Source: Candidatus Saccharimonadota bacterium (GTDB taxonomy: Bacteria > Patescibacteriota > Saccharimonadia > Saccharimonadales > Saccharimonadaceae). From it: DNA of 33,780 nt. Position 1 is the first letter of the stretch. Each line of letters starts with the position of its first letter. Position numbers and translations under genes: made by a program. Location of the stretch: NCBI GenBank assembly GCA_017404725.1, contig JAFRBS010000008.1:1-33780 (forward strand), read 5' to 3'. Below the pieces are notes generated by a model, which was given only the letters and a program-made list of their open reading frames with translations, was not told the origin of the DNA and searched no databases. This document shows positions 1 to 6,343 of this stretch, piece by piece.

Positions 1-1
1 A

Positions 2-31
2 CCAGTTATTCATTTTAGGAGTTCCATTGAG
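2..31 (+). repeat. Candidate left attachment-site repeat
   Basis: CCAGTTATT (2-10) and TCCATTGAG (23-31) recur in the same order and at nearly the same spacing at 4332-4340 and 4355-4363, just beyond the integrase gene. Two 9-mers at matched spacing are very unlikely by chance. The segments between them look partly inverted relative to each other (CATTTTAGG here, CCAAAATG there). I infer the left end of an integrated element. The true end could lie before the window. Confidence 0.5.
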
Positions 32-42
32 CTTAATTATTA

Positions 43-225
43 GTTAAACTCGACTGGGCGCTCCCCTAAAACTATAGGAACGCCCGATTGTTCTCGAGCG
101 TTCTGGACTCAATTTTGACAGTAAGGCGTTAACCCGACTGGAACGAATCGGACGTTCCATCTAGGGGTTAATCAATTAGCCACAGCGCCTAACTGTAGAC
201 CTTACTATCATTTTGATTCCAGAAC
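43..225. other. Heavily folded region at element left end
   Basis: No gene is seen here. The stretch holds nested inverted repeats: GGGCG/CGCCC (56-60, 81-85) enclosing CCTA/TAGG (65-68, 75-78); GGAACG/CGTTCC (140-145, 153-158) with a 7-nt loop; and a long imperfect pair at 101-126 and 200-224 closing the second fold. GTTAA and CGACTGG recur in direct orientation at 43-57 and 128-141. It could be a replication or transfer origin, a recombination-arm region, or a structured RNA. Sequence alone does not decide. Confidence 0.5.
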
Positions 226-270
226 AATTATTATTTTACCATGAAAACCATCAAAAATCTAGTTTTCCTA

Positions 271-301
271 CCCCAAAAAAACCTCGCCAAAAACAGCGAG
301 G
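271..301 (-). terminator. Rho-independent terminator of the 322-681 gene
   Basis: CCTCGC (282-287) and GCGAGG (296-301) form a stem. On the minus strand it is followed by seven U residues. It lies 21 bases past the stop of the minus-strand gene and supports that gene as transcribed. Confidence 0.75.
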
Positions 302-321
302 CTCGTTCTTTACGCGCGCGT

Positions 322-681
322 TTATTTCCCTAGTAGAAATCTCTTAAACCCCGCCCGATTCTTAGCGTCCGTTTTCCTAACTAAAGCCCGTTTGAGCTCT
401 CGGAATTTATCGCTCGAGATTTCGCCAGTCTTTTTCTGGTGCTTAAGTTTTTTAAGTTCCTGCTTATAATTTTGTATAATTTCACGGTGGTCATCAGAAA
501 ACTCACGATAAGATTTATTAGTGTCTGTGGCGAACTCAAAATCCACCTCAACACCCGTAGGTTTTACCTTAGTTTTGCCGAAAGTATTGTCGGAATCGTC
601 CATCAGAGCAGCCTGTTCATAAGCACCCTTAACCCCCCTACCATCTGATGTTGGAAATAGTGGGTTCGTTCCGCGTTTCAT
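322..681 (-). CDS. Small charged hypothetical protein
   Basis: I do not recognise this 119-residue protein. The C-terminal half (about residues 58-119) is very rich in Lys, Arg and Glu and is probably helical, so a nucleic-acid-binding or coiled-coil role is possible but unproven. The start is supported by a TAAAAT -10 box (plus-strand 688-693) six bases before the ATG, with a TGGACT -35-like box 17 bases further upstream, so the mRNA would be leaderless. An AGGAG sits only one base from the ATG, too close to act as a ribosome binding site. A strong terminator follows. It is the only minus-strand gene in the integrative element. Confidence 0.6.
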   Translation of the reverse strand: MKRGTNPLFPTSDGRGVKGAYEQAALMDDSDNTFGKTKVKPTGVEVDFEFATDTNKSYREFSDDHREIIQNYKQELKKLKHQKKTGEISSDKFRELKRALVRKTDAKNRAGFKRFLLGK

Positions 682-687
682 ACTCCT

Positions 688-716
688 ATTTTACCGCTAC
701 TAGACAATAAAGTCCA
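688..716 (-). promoter_or_regulatory. Promoter of the 322-681 gene
   Basis: Read on the minus strand: TGGACT, 17-bp spacer, TAAAAT, then six bases to the ATG. The geometry matches other leaderless starts in this window. Confidence 0.45.
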
Positions 717-875
717 GTATAAGGCAACCATAACCCGTTAAAACACGCCTTGTAAGGCATTTAGAGCCATTTTGAGGGCGGTTTGGAGCTGAAATAGGCA
801 AAGTATCATCTGGAAACAATAATGCCCTTAGGGAATCACCTAATAACGGGGGCGGAAAATCCAAATCAAATGGTA

Positions 876-884
876 TGTTATAAA
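876..884 (+). promoter_or_regulatory. Extended -10 box (TGTTATAAA)
   Basis: TG-T-TATAAA lies 28 bases before the ATG of the 913-1599 gene, which also has an AAGGAG ribosome binding site. The rest of 682-912 shows no gene. Confidence 0.45.
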
Positions 885-912
885 TTAGCCATAATCACTA
901 AAAAGGAGAGAT

Positions 913-1599
913 ATGCCTCGAGGAAGACTAAAATTTCAACAATACTATGCGCCAAACAATTTTAAGAGAGCGATGGGCTATACGGAGCCAGACTACCTAC
1001 GGGTTGCTGGGTTATATTATTCGACCGAACAAAGTCTAAAATCCAAACCATTTGGTGGCTTCCTTGTAAAAAAGGCAGACTATGTGGCAAAAACCCTTAA
1101 TTGGTCCAAACCAAATGGAGAACCGGACGTAGAGAGAGCGAAAAACGCTATTTATAGAGCCTGCAAAACAAAGGGTGCAAATGGTCTCAACTACTTATAC
1201 AGCGTCTCAAACAAAGATAAGATTTTCTCCGATAAAGGTGGAGCCAGAATTTTCATGTCTGGACCAAAATGGAACGATTCAGAAACCCAACAAAAACTCA
1301 AAGGTCTAGAAACCGGCTCATTTCAGACTATTGTAAGGCTCATTATGAAAACATCAACCAACTGTGGGCTACAAAATGTCACTAAAAATGATTCAACTAA
1401 ACTGGCTCAAAGACTATTGGAGCAGCATTACGAGGACGAAATCCTTAAAGTCTTGGAGTATTTAGCTAGTAGTGAGTATGAAAGAAATCTACGACATGAC
1501 TGGTCCACCCCTCAAATCTGCAAACTCAACCATATTGCGGAAAAGTTTTCAACATTTCAAGAATATGCAAATCGTACTAACTTCACGCTGTGGCAATAA
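913..1599 (+). CDS. Hypothetical protein of the integrative element
   Basis: This 228-residue protein is not recognised. It is basic, soluble (no membrane segment or signal peptide) and ends in an aromatic tail (FTLWQ). The ATG has an AAGGAG ribosome binding site at suitable spacing and an extended -10 box further upstream. The gene is AT-rich compared with the chromosome core downstream, and it sits with integrase and excisionase-like genes, so a role in replication, transfer or regulation of the element is possible, but no motif proves one. The 11-mer ATAATCACTAA occurs just before the ribosome binding site (891-901) and again at the stop codon (1596-1606). Confidence 0.75.
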   Translation: MPRGRLKFQQYYAPNNFKRAMGYTEPDYLRVAGLYYSTEQSLKSKPFGGFLVKKADYVAKTLNWSKPNGEPDVERAKNAIYRACKTKGANGLNYLYSVSNKDKIFSDKGGARIFMSGPKWNDSETQQKLKGLETGSFQTIVRLIMKTSTNCGLQNVTKNDSTKLAQRLLEQHYEDEILKVLEYLASSEYERNLRHDWSTPQICKLNHIAEKFSTFQEYANRTNFTLWQ

Positions 1600-1800
1600 T
1601 CACTAATTTTTAACGCTAAAAAATGGCGAAAAAAGACATGGAAAACCAAGTTTTCTAGCCCAAAACACCAAAAAACGAGACCATTTTTATAAAAATTACC
1701 CCTGTAAAATAGCCCGAAATTACTACCCTATTCCCTATATTATAAATATAGTTAAAATTCCCAAAAAGAGCAGCAAGAAAAAGCAGGACATCTCCCTTAA

Positions 1801-1829
1801 TTGAAAATCCTTAAAAATCAGTTTATAAT
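1801..1829 (+). promoter_or_regulatory. Promoter for leaderless gene at 1837
   Basis: TTGAAA (1801-1806), exactly 17 bp, then TATAAT (1824-1829). The first in-frame ATG (1837) begins eight bases after the -10 box. The TTG at 1801 would extend the frame but is better read as the -35 box. The rest of 1600-1800 is AT-rich with no gene. Confidence 0.75.
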
Positions 1830-1836
1830 TATTTCA

Positions 1837-2589
1837 ATGAATAGGAATAAACAGGAGTTAATAGAGAAATTAAATGCGCAAATTCAACGCGAAATCGCCT
1901 CAGTTAAAGGCGGGATGTCCGAAGATGACAAAATACTCATAAACTCCAAAACTTTTAGAGAGGGTATAGAGTTCGGCAAAAAATATCTAGGAATCGTCAA
2001 AAGATTCAAAGAGGTGGAACCTAAAGACCCCGGCGAAATTGAGCATGCGCTACTAGAAGATTTTAACGACAACGAGAAAGAGTGGCTTAGAGACGTCATT
2101 GGCTACTATGCTAGCGCTACAATTAGGGACGCACGTCTAGATTCCCCAGAAGTTCTGGCAACGCTCATTGCCGACCACATGAATGTAGGTTCAGAATTTC
2201 ACGAGTATATCAAGTGCGCTATTACTGATGAAAAACTGCCGACAAAGATAGGGGATGGACGCATTAGGGTTGTAGATGTGGTTGATGATTCTCAAGTGAT
2301 TTTGAGCATAGATAGAGGTATAAAACCGCCAGTATTTCACGCAGTATGGAATGGACTGAGCAAATATATTGCTCAAGATGTTTTTACTACTAACGAAACG
2401 CTTGGGAGCTCGGTTCATGGCGAAACCGAGAGGCGAATAATTGAGGCTTGGAAAACTGGCTCCACCTATAAGCAAATCTCAGAGGAGTTTTTCCCTAACG
2501 AAGACTATATTGACACCAAAGACCGAATCGCAAAAATAGTCCAACGGTCCGGCACGAAAAGATATAAAGTTTTACGGAATAAAAAATAA
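1837..2589 (+). CDS. Hypothetical protein, possible C-terminal HTH
   Basis: This 250-residue protein is not recognised. It begins with a charged helical stretch (about residues 1-60). The last 60 residues (around SSVHGETERRIIEAWKTG, then KQISEEFF) resemble a helix-turn-helix of the kind that senses cue-dependent stepping (an 'is-it-time' YKQIAEEL-type helix), so DNA binding is plausible but weakly supported. I chose ATG 1837 because a consensus promoter ends eight bases upstream, which implies a leaderless mRNA, and no ribosome binding site is present. A hairpin terminator follows directly. It may be the regulator of the element. Confidence 0.7.
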   Translation: MNRNKQELIEKLNAQIQREIASVKGGMSEDDKILINSKTFREGIEFGKKYLGIVKRFKEVEPKDPGEIEHALLEDFNDNEKEWLRDVIGYYASATIRDARLDSPEVLATLIADHMNVGSEFHEYIKCAITDEKLPTKIGDGRIRVVDVVDDSQVILSIDRGIKPPVFHAVWNGLSKYIAQDVFTTNETLGSSVHGETERRIIEAWKTGSTYKQISEEFFPNEDYIDTKDRIAKIVQRSGTKRYKVLRNKK

Positions 2590-2605
2590 TTCTACCTCAG
2601 TATGG

Positions 2606-2637
2606 TGGACATTCTAATTATAGGAATGTCCATTTTT
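2606..2637 (+). terminator. Terminator after the 1837-2589 gene
   Basis: TGGACATTC (2606-2614) pairs perfectly with GAATGTCCA (2624-2632) and is followed by five T. The T-run overlaps a TTGACC (2636-2641) that may be the -35 box of the next gene. Confidence 0.7.
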
Positions 2638-2666
2638 GACCCCTTAAAAATAGACTAAGATAGAGA

Positions 2667-2680
2667 CATAACCGGTTATG
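2667..2680. promoter_or_regulatory. 14-bp palindrome, candidate operator of xis-int
   Basis: CATAACCGGTTATG is a perfect palindrome 30 bases before the start of the HTH gene, downstream of a weak promoter-like TTGACC. Position and symmetry suit a dimeric repressor or the Xis-like protein itself. Binding is inferred. Confidence 0.45.
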
Positions 2681-2710
2681 ACCAAAATAAATCAGAGAAG
2701 AAAGGAGAAT

Positions 2711-2947
2711 ATGACTAAAGAAAAAACAGAAAAAGGGACGGACAAAACCGACAAATTGCGACACACTATAAATGAGGGGGTATTGAGCGTCAAAGAGGCG
2801 GCGGGAGTATTAGGAATCAGTATCCCTACCATCTACCGATTATTTGACACCCAGTCATTAAAAAATTTTCATATTGGTCGCAGACGTTTAGTAAGTCTGC
2901 CAGCAATTAACGAGTTCATCAATAATAAAGAGAAAGGAGAAATTTAA
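2711..2947 (+). CDS. Excisionase-like HTH protein (AlpA/Xis type)
   Basis: A 78-residue protein with a charged N terminus and a MerR/excisionase-type DNA-binding fold: the segment VKEAAGVLGISIPTIYRLF is the helix-turn-helix, followed by the wing (HIGRRRLVSLPAINEFI) typical of HTH_17 proteins. Such proteins bend attachment-site DNA and steer integrase toward excision, or regulate element genes. ATG 2711 is chosen because AAGGAG (2702-2707) precedes it; an upstream in-frame ATG at 2678 lies in the palindrome and lacks a ribosome binding site. The stop is one base before the integrase ATG, so the two form an xis-int operon. Confidence 0.8.
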   Translation: MTKEKTEKGTDKTDKLRHTINEGVLSVKEAAGVLGISIPTIYRLFDTQSLKNFHIGRRRLVSLPAINEFINNKEKGEI

Positions 2948-2948
2948 G

Positions 2949-4085
2949 ATGAGCAGACGAAGAACTAAAGGAGAGGGGTCAATCACCAAGCGCAAAGATG
3001 GGCGCTGGATGGCACGTTATCGCGCCACAGACGCTAATGGAGACCGTAGAACCTACGCAATCTATGCCAAAGCTAAAGAAGAAGCAGCTAAACTACTCCG
3101 TCAAAGACTCAAAGAGATTGACGATGGCGATTTTACGATTCGAGACGGCAGCACCCTAAATGGGTTTTACTCCTACTGGAAAAACGACCTCGCCCCAAAT
3201 TATCTAAAAGAGACCACCATTTGGGGCTATGACATGATTTTCCAAAAGCATATCTTACCCGTATTGGGGAAAAAGCGACTTACAGACATCAACCCTATTG
3301 ACATCCAAAAACTTATTACCAAAGTCAAAAAAACCACTAATTCCCCAAGACAATGTTATCACTGTCGCGACGCATTGTCATCAGTTTTGAAACGAGCACT
3401 AAAACAACGTAAGATTTACTATAATCCAGCCGCTGGAGTTGAATTGCCGAAATATAAGAAAAAAGAGAAAGTATTATGGGACTTAGATGAGCTCAGTCAA
3501 TTTCTTGAGACAGCTCGAAAACATAGTAGATTCTATGTTTTATACCTACTAATGGCAAACTATGGACTTAGGATGGGAGAATCATTGGGAATCCGGTATA
3601 GTGATATCGATTTTGAAACACGCGTAAAAGATGGCTGCGGTCTGATTCACATTCGTCAACAAGTCGTGATTCTCAATTATTCACCAACGATTTCCACACC
3701 AAAGACCGAAAGCAGTATCCGTGATTTAGTTATTACAAGAGAAATCGCAGACGCGCTAACTCCCCTAATGCTAAAGAGAAACCAAAAATGCGAGTTGCTA
3801 TTCCATACGTCCAACAATACCCCGATTTCTCCGTATAATCTAAGGAGAGATTTTAATCGGATTATTAAACTGGCAGGGGTAAAACACACTACTCCACACG
3901 CCCTAAGGCATTGGGCATGCACCGAAATGAACAGTTTAGGGGCTGACGGAAAAACCATCCAAAGTATTATGGGGCATAGTAGCTATAAGACCACTGCAGA
4001 CATCTATGAACATACGCGTCTCGACGATAAGGCTAAAGCCTCTGCAATTCTAAGTAAACGGATTTTCTCAGCCATGGCGGTATAA
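2949..4085 (+). CDS. int: Tyrosine recombinase / phage-type integrase
   Basis: This 378-residue protein inserts and excises the element by site-specific recombination. The N-terminal arm-binding domain (about 1-60, 'GEGSITKRKDGRW' then an AP2-like fold) is followed by a SAM-like core-binding domain (about 70-165) and the catalytic domain (about 175-370). All catalytic residues are visible: R208 (GLRMGE), K252 (TPKTES), H317 and R320 (HALRHW), H343 (GHSS) and Y353 (IYEH). Length and order match Tn916/ICE-type integrases. AAGGAG lies nine bases before the ATG. It is co-transcribed with the HTH gene, followed by a strong terminator and then tRNA-Arg. The gene looks intact, so the element may still move. 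Confidence 0.93.
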   Translation: MSRRRTKGEGSITKRKDGRWMARYRATDANGDRRTYAIYAKAKEEAAKLLRQRLKEIDDGDFTIRDGSTLNGFYSYWKNDLAPNYLKETTIWGYDMIFQKHILPVLGKKRLTDINPIDIQKLITKVKKTTNSPRQCYHCRDALSSVLKRALKQRKIYYNPAAGVELPKYKKKEKVLWDLDELSQFLETARKHSRFYVLYLLMANYGLRMGESLGIRYSDIDFETRVKDGCGLIHIRQQVVILNYSPTISTPKTESSIRDLVITREIADALTPLMLKRNQKCELLFHTSNNTPISPYNLRRDFNRIIKLAGVKHTTPHALRHWACTEMNSLGADGKTIQSIMGHSSYKTTADIYEHTRLDDKAKASAILSKRIFSAMAV

Positions 4086-4106
4086 AAACTACAATATGCG
4101 CCCCAA

Positions 4107-4130
4107 CCCCCTAGAAAAATAGGGGGTTTT
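4107..4130 (+). terminator. Terminator of xis-int operon
   Basis: CCCCCTA (4107-4113) and TAGGGGG (4120-4126) form a perfect 7-bp stem followed by TTTT. Confidence 0.85.
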
Positions 4131-4131
4131 C

Positions 4132-4140
4132 TGTTATAAT
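4132..4140 (+). promoter_or_regulatory. Extended -10 promoter of tRNA-Arg
   Basis: TG-T-TATAAT ends 43 bases before the tRNA. No convincing -35 box is present, as expected for an extended -10 promoter. Confidence 0.6.
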
Positions 4141-4183
4141 AGATTTACACCTACGATAGGGAAATGGCATTTTAACAGGGCGT

Positions 4184-4258
4184 GTGCCCGTAGCTTAACG
4201 GATAAAGCCCCGGTCTTCGGAACCGGTAATGCGGGTTCGATTCCTGCCGGGCATACCA
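4184..4258 (+). tRNA. tRNA-Arg (anticodon UCG)
   Basis: Acceptor GTGCCCG pairs with CGGGCAT; the anticodon stem CCGGT/ACCGG encloses CTTCGGA, giving anticodon UCG. The T arm has the normal TTCGATT loop and CCA is encoded. It lies just outside the integrase gene but inside the candidate element ends, so it may be cargo carried by the element or a host tRNA linked to the integration site. Confidence 0.93.
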
Positions 4259-4331
4259 CGAAAAATGGGCGATAGTGTGTCAAAATTGTGCGTCAAAGCA
4301 GTTTTATCAACATTTAATCGACCATATTACC

Positions 4332-4363
4332 CCAGTTATTTTAGCCAAAATGAATCCATTGAG
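4332..4363 (+). repeat. Candidate right attachment-site repeat
   Basis: CCAGTTATT (4332-4340) and TCCATTGAG (4355-4363) repeat the left-end sequence at 2-31. The copy runs into the tRNA 3'-half remnant, the usual location of a tyrosine-recombinase target. Confidence 0.5.
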
Positions 4364-4415
4364 ACCGTATCTTCGGAACAAGGGGTCGTGGGTTCGAATC
4401 CCCCCGGCGGTACCA
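4364..4415 (+). pseudogene. Decayed 3' half of a tRNA gene
   Basis: A canonical T loop TTCGAAT (4393-4399) sits between GTGGG and CCCCC, with one U-C mismatch, then CGGCGGT, A and CCA (4413-4415). No matching 5' acceptor GCCGCCG or complete anticodon stem exists upstream. It shares TCTTCGGAAC (4370-4379) and TACCACG with tRNA-Arg at 4184. It is best read as the 3' remnant left at an integration site. Confidence 0.6.
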
Positions 4416-4423
4416 CGGTAGGA

Positions 4424-4458
4424 AGCGAGCAAAAGAAAAAGCTCGCTTTTTCTTTTGC
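4424..4458 (+). terminator. Terminator after tRNA region
   Basis: AGCGAGC (4424-4430) pairs with GCTCGCT (4441-4447), followed by a T-rich tail. The same sequence also forms a 14-bp inverted repeat, 4429-4442 with 4445-4458, so two folds compete. Confidence 0.65.
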
Positions 4459-4470
4459 GAGCTGACGCCC

Positions 4471-4508
4471 CGTGGAAGGAAATTTGCGTAAGCAAATTTC
4501 CTACCACG
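4471..4508. other. Long perfect hairpin before pilB
   Basis: CGTGG (4471-4475) and AGGAAATTTGC (4477-4487) pair with GCAAATTTCCT (4492-4502) and CCACG (4504-4508): 16 base pairs with one A-A mismatch and loop GTAA. It lies directly upstream of the pilB -10 box and has no T-run. It may insulate or regulate pilB transcription. Confidence 0.55.
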
Positions 4509-4516
4509 AGCATTTG

Positions 4517-4525
4517 TGCTATAAT
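4517..4525 (+). promoter_or_regulatory. Extended -10 promoter of pilB
   Basis: TG-C-TATAAT, 64 bases before the pilB ATG. The leader contains a 13-nt tandem repeat, AAAAGGGCATCAA at 4554-4566 and 4568-4580. Confidence 0.65.
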
Positions 4526-4589
4526 AGATATAACCCACCTCACACAAGGGATTAAAAGGGCATCAACAAAAGGGCATCAAATCTAGAAA

Positions 4590-6221
4590 ATGGACGAACA
4601 AGAAATCCAGCAAAAACGACGTGAGAACGAAGAGCAAGCGACGAGAAGTCGCGCTCGGATTTTGGGCTTCCCATATCTTGATACTCGCGGTTTTGAAGAC
4701 ACCATTCCGCTCGTTAACGGCGTTCTCGATAAAGCGGACATGCATAAAAACTTCATCATCCCGATCCAAAAAGGCGAAAACGGTGAGCATTACCAGTTTA
4801 TCATCACTTCCCAGGCCCCGCGCAGCGTGCTCGAAAAAATGCGCAAAGAGTACGAAGATCGCGGCGAGCGCGTCGATTTCTTCCTCGTCAGCAATTCCGC
4901 CTACCAGGTTTTTATGTTGCGCCATGACCCGCCCCAGGAAGTTCATTACGACGACATTAAAATCGCCGACGAAGGCGACTCCGAAACCATCGAATCCGTT
5001 AGTAAGACTCTCGAATCCGTCTCGACCGAAAGGGTTTTCGACTTCCTTCTAGACCAAGCGGATAAGCTCGGCGCTTCCGATATTCATATTGAAAATCTAA
5101 GAAACGAAATCCGCATTCGCATGCGCGTCGATGGCATCCTCCACCCCGTCGCGAACCTAAGTCGCGACCGCTACCGCATCTTAATGGGTGAGCTTTCGAG
5201 TCGCGCTGGCGTTTCGACCGCCGCGAACACGCCGCAATCTGGTCATATGCAAAAAGACATTTTCGTCAATGGCTCGTCGCATCTCTTAAATCTCCGTGTC
5301 GAAACCGTCCCGACTATGTATGGCCAAGACGCCGTGCTCCGTCTTTTTAACTTCGACGAAAGCCTTCTTAACCTCGATCTTCTCGGCCTCGCCGACGAGG
5401 AACGCACCGAAATTAACGAGGTCATTAAGCATCCGCGCGGGCTGGTTCTCATGGTCGGTCCTACTGGTTCTGGTAAATCGACGACGCTTTATTCGATTCT
5501 GAACGCTCTGAACACGACCGATCGCAAAATCATCACGCTTGAGGATCCGGTCGAGTATGGCATCACCGGCATTTCCCAGATTCCGATCGACACGACTGGC
5601 GGCCAAAGTTTCGCCGACGGGTTAAGATCAGTCCTGCGTCTCGACCCAGACGTCGTCATGGTCGGCGAGATTCGCGATGGCGATACCGCGAAGACCGCGA
5701 TCCAGGCCTCGATTACCGGCCACCTCGTCTTAAGTTCTTTCCACGCGAACTCGACTTCCGCCGCCTTCTCGCGTATGATTGATCTTATCGGCACAAACCC
5801 AATTTTCGCGAGCTCGATTCGCTTAGTTATTGCCCAGCGCCTCGTCCGAAAACTTTCCGATACAAAAGAAGCCTACGAGCCAGACGAAGCTACGAAAAAT
5901 TATATTCGCGAAGCCTTCGAAGGCGTCTCTGAGGAATTGCTAAAAAAGCACGATATCGACCTCGATAACCTCACGCTTTATAAGCCAGTTCCAGACGGTG
6001 CAGACGATCCGTTTGGCTATAAAGGCCGCACGGTTATTATGGAACAGCTGCTCGTTTCCGACGAAATTCAGAAGTTTATCAAAGGCGACGTCGCCGACAT
6101 CGATACGAAGACGATCAAAAAAACCGCGAAGGGCCTCGGCATGTTGACCCTAGAACAAAAGGGCATTATCGCCGCTCTCCACGGCGACACCACGCTCGAC
6201 GAAGTTTCCCGTGTAATTTAG
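4590..6221 (+). CDS. pilB: Type IV pilus assembly / type II secretion ATPase PilB (GspE)
   Basis: A 543-residue hexameric ATPase that powers pilus extension at the inner face of the membrane. The first 120 residues are a divergent N-terminal region, then the N2 domain begins around 'LGASDIHIE' (about 160). The ATPase core has Walker A GPTGSGKST (290-298), an Asp box (ITLEDPVEY), Walker B with LDPDVVMVGEIRD (351-363) and the His box TGHLVLSSFHAN. The C-terminal region keeps GYKGR but lacks the usual four-Cys zinc site: the stretch before it (VPDGADDPF) has no cysteine. It stands alone, with no pilC or pilin gene beside it. Its stop codon TAG lies inside the first 41-bp repeat upstream of hrcA. 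Confidence 0.93.
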   Translation: MDEQEIQQKRRENEEQATRSRARILGFPYLDTRGFEDTIPLVNGVLDKADMHKNFIIPIQKGENGEHYQFIITSQAPRSVLEKMRKEYEDRGERVDFFLVSNSAYQVFMLRHDPPQEVHYDDIKIADEGDSETIESVSKTLESVSTERVFDFLLDQADKLGASDIHIENLRNEIRIRMRVDGILHPVANLSRDRYRILMGELSSRAGVSTAANTPQSGHMQKDIFVNGSSHLLNLRVETVPTMYGQDAVLRLFNFDESLLNLDLLGLADEERTEINEVIKHPRGLVLMVGPTGSGKSTTLYSILNALNTTDRKIITLEDPVEYGITGISQIPIDTTGGQSFADGLRSVLRLDPDVVMVGEIRDGDTAKTAIQASITGHLVLSSFHANSTSAAFSRMIDLIGTNPIFASSIRLVIAQRLVRKLSDTKEAYEPDEATKNYIREAFEGVSEELLKKHDIDLDNLTLYKPVPDGADDPFGYKGRTVIMEQLLVSDEIQKFIKGDVADIDTKTIKKTAKGLGMLTLEQKGIIAALHGDTTLDEVSRVI

Positions 6222-6302
6222 CAGTCTTGTTTACCCCTTGGGCCGTTCCAAGACTGCGTTAGCAGTCTTGTTTACCCCTTGGGCCGTTCCAAGACTGCGT
6301 TA
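6221..6302. repeat. Two tandem 41-bp repeats upstream of hrcA
   Basis: Two identical 41-bp units (6221-6261, 6262-6302) plus the first 9 bases of a third. Each unit is itself a hairpin: GCAGTCTTG pairs with CAAGACTGC. With the preceding bases each begins TTAGCAGTC, identical to the left arm of the CIRCE operator that follows. Confidence 0.85.
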
Positions 6303-6326
6303 GCAGTCTTGACGAAAGAGTGCTAA
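6300..6326 (+). promoter_or_regulatory. CIRCE operator (HrcA binding site)
   Basis: TTAGCAGTC, nine bases, GAGTGCTAA. This matches the CIRCE consensus TTAGCACTC-N9-GAGTGCTAA except for one base in the left arm. HrcA represses its own operon from this site; heat relieves it. Confidence 0.9.
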
Positions 6327-6337
6327 AAGCGTATAAT
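6309..6337 (+). promoter_or_regulatory. hrcA promoter inside CIRCE
   Basis: TTGACG (6309-6314), 17 bp, TATAAT (6332-6337). The -35 box lies in the CIRCE spacer, so HrcA binding would block RNA polymerase directly. Confidence 0.85.
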
Positions 6338-6343
6338 AAAACT

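Noticed and set aside
4229-4465. Open frames over tRNA-Arg and the tRNA remnant on both strands
   Set aside because: These are translations of tRNA sequence, a common false gene call.
6221-6302. CRISPR-like tandem repeats
   Set aside because: Only two full adjacent copies with no spacers, and they relate to the CIRCE operator instead.
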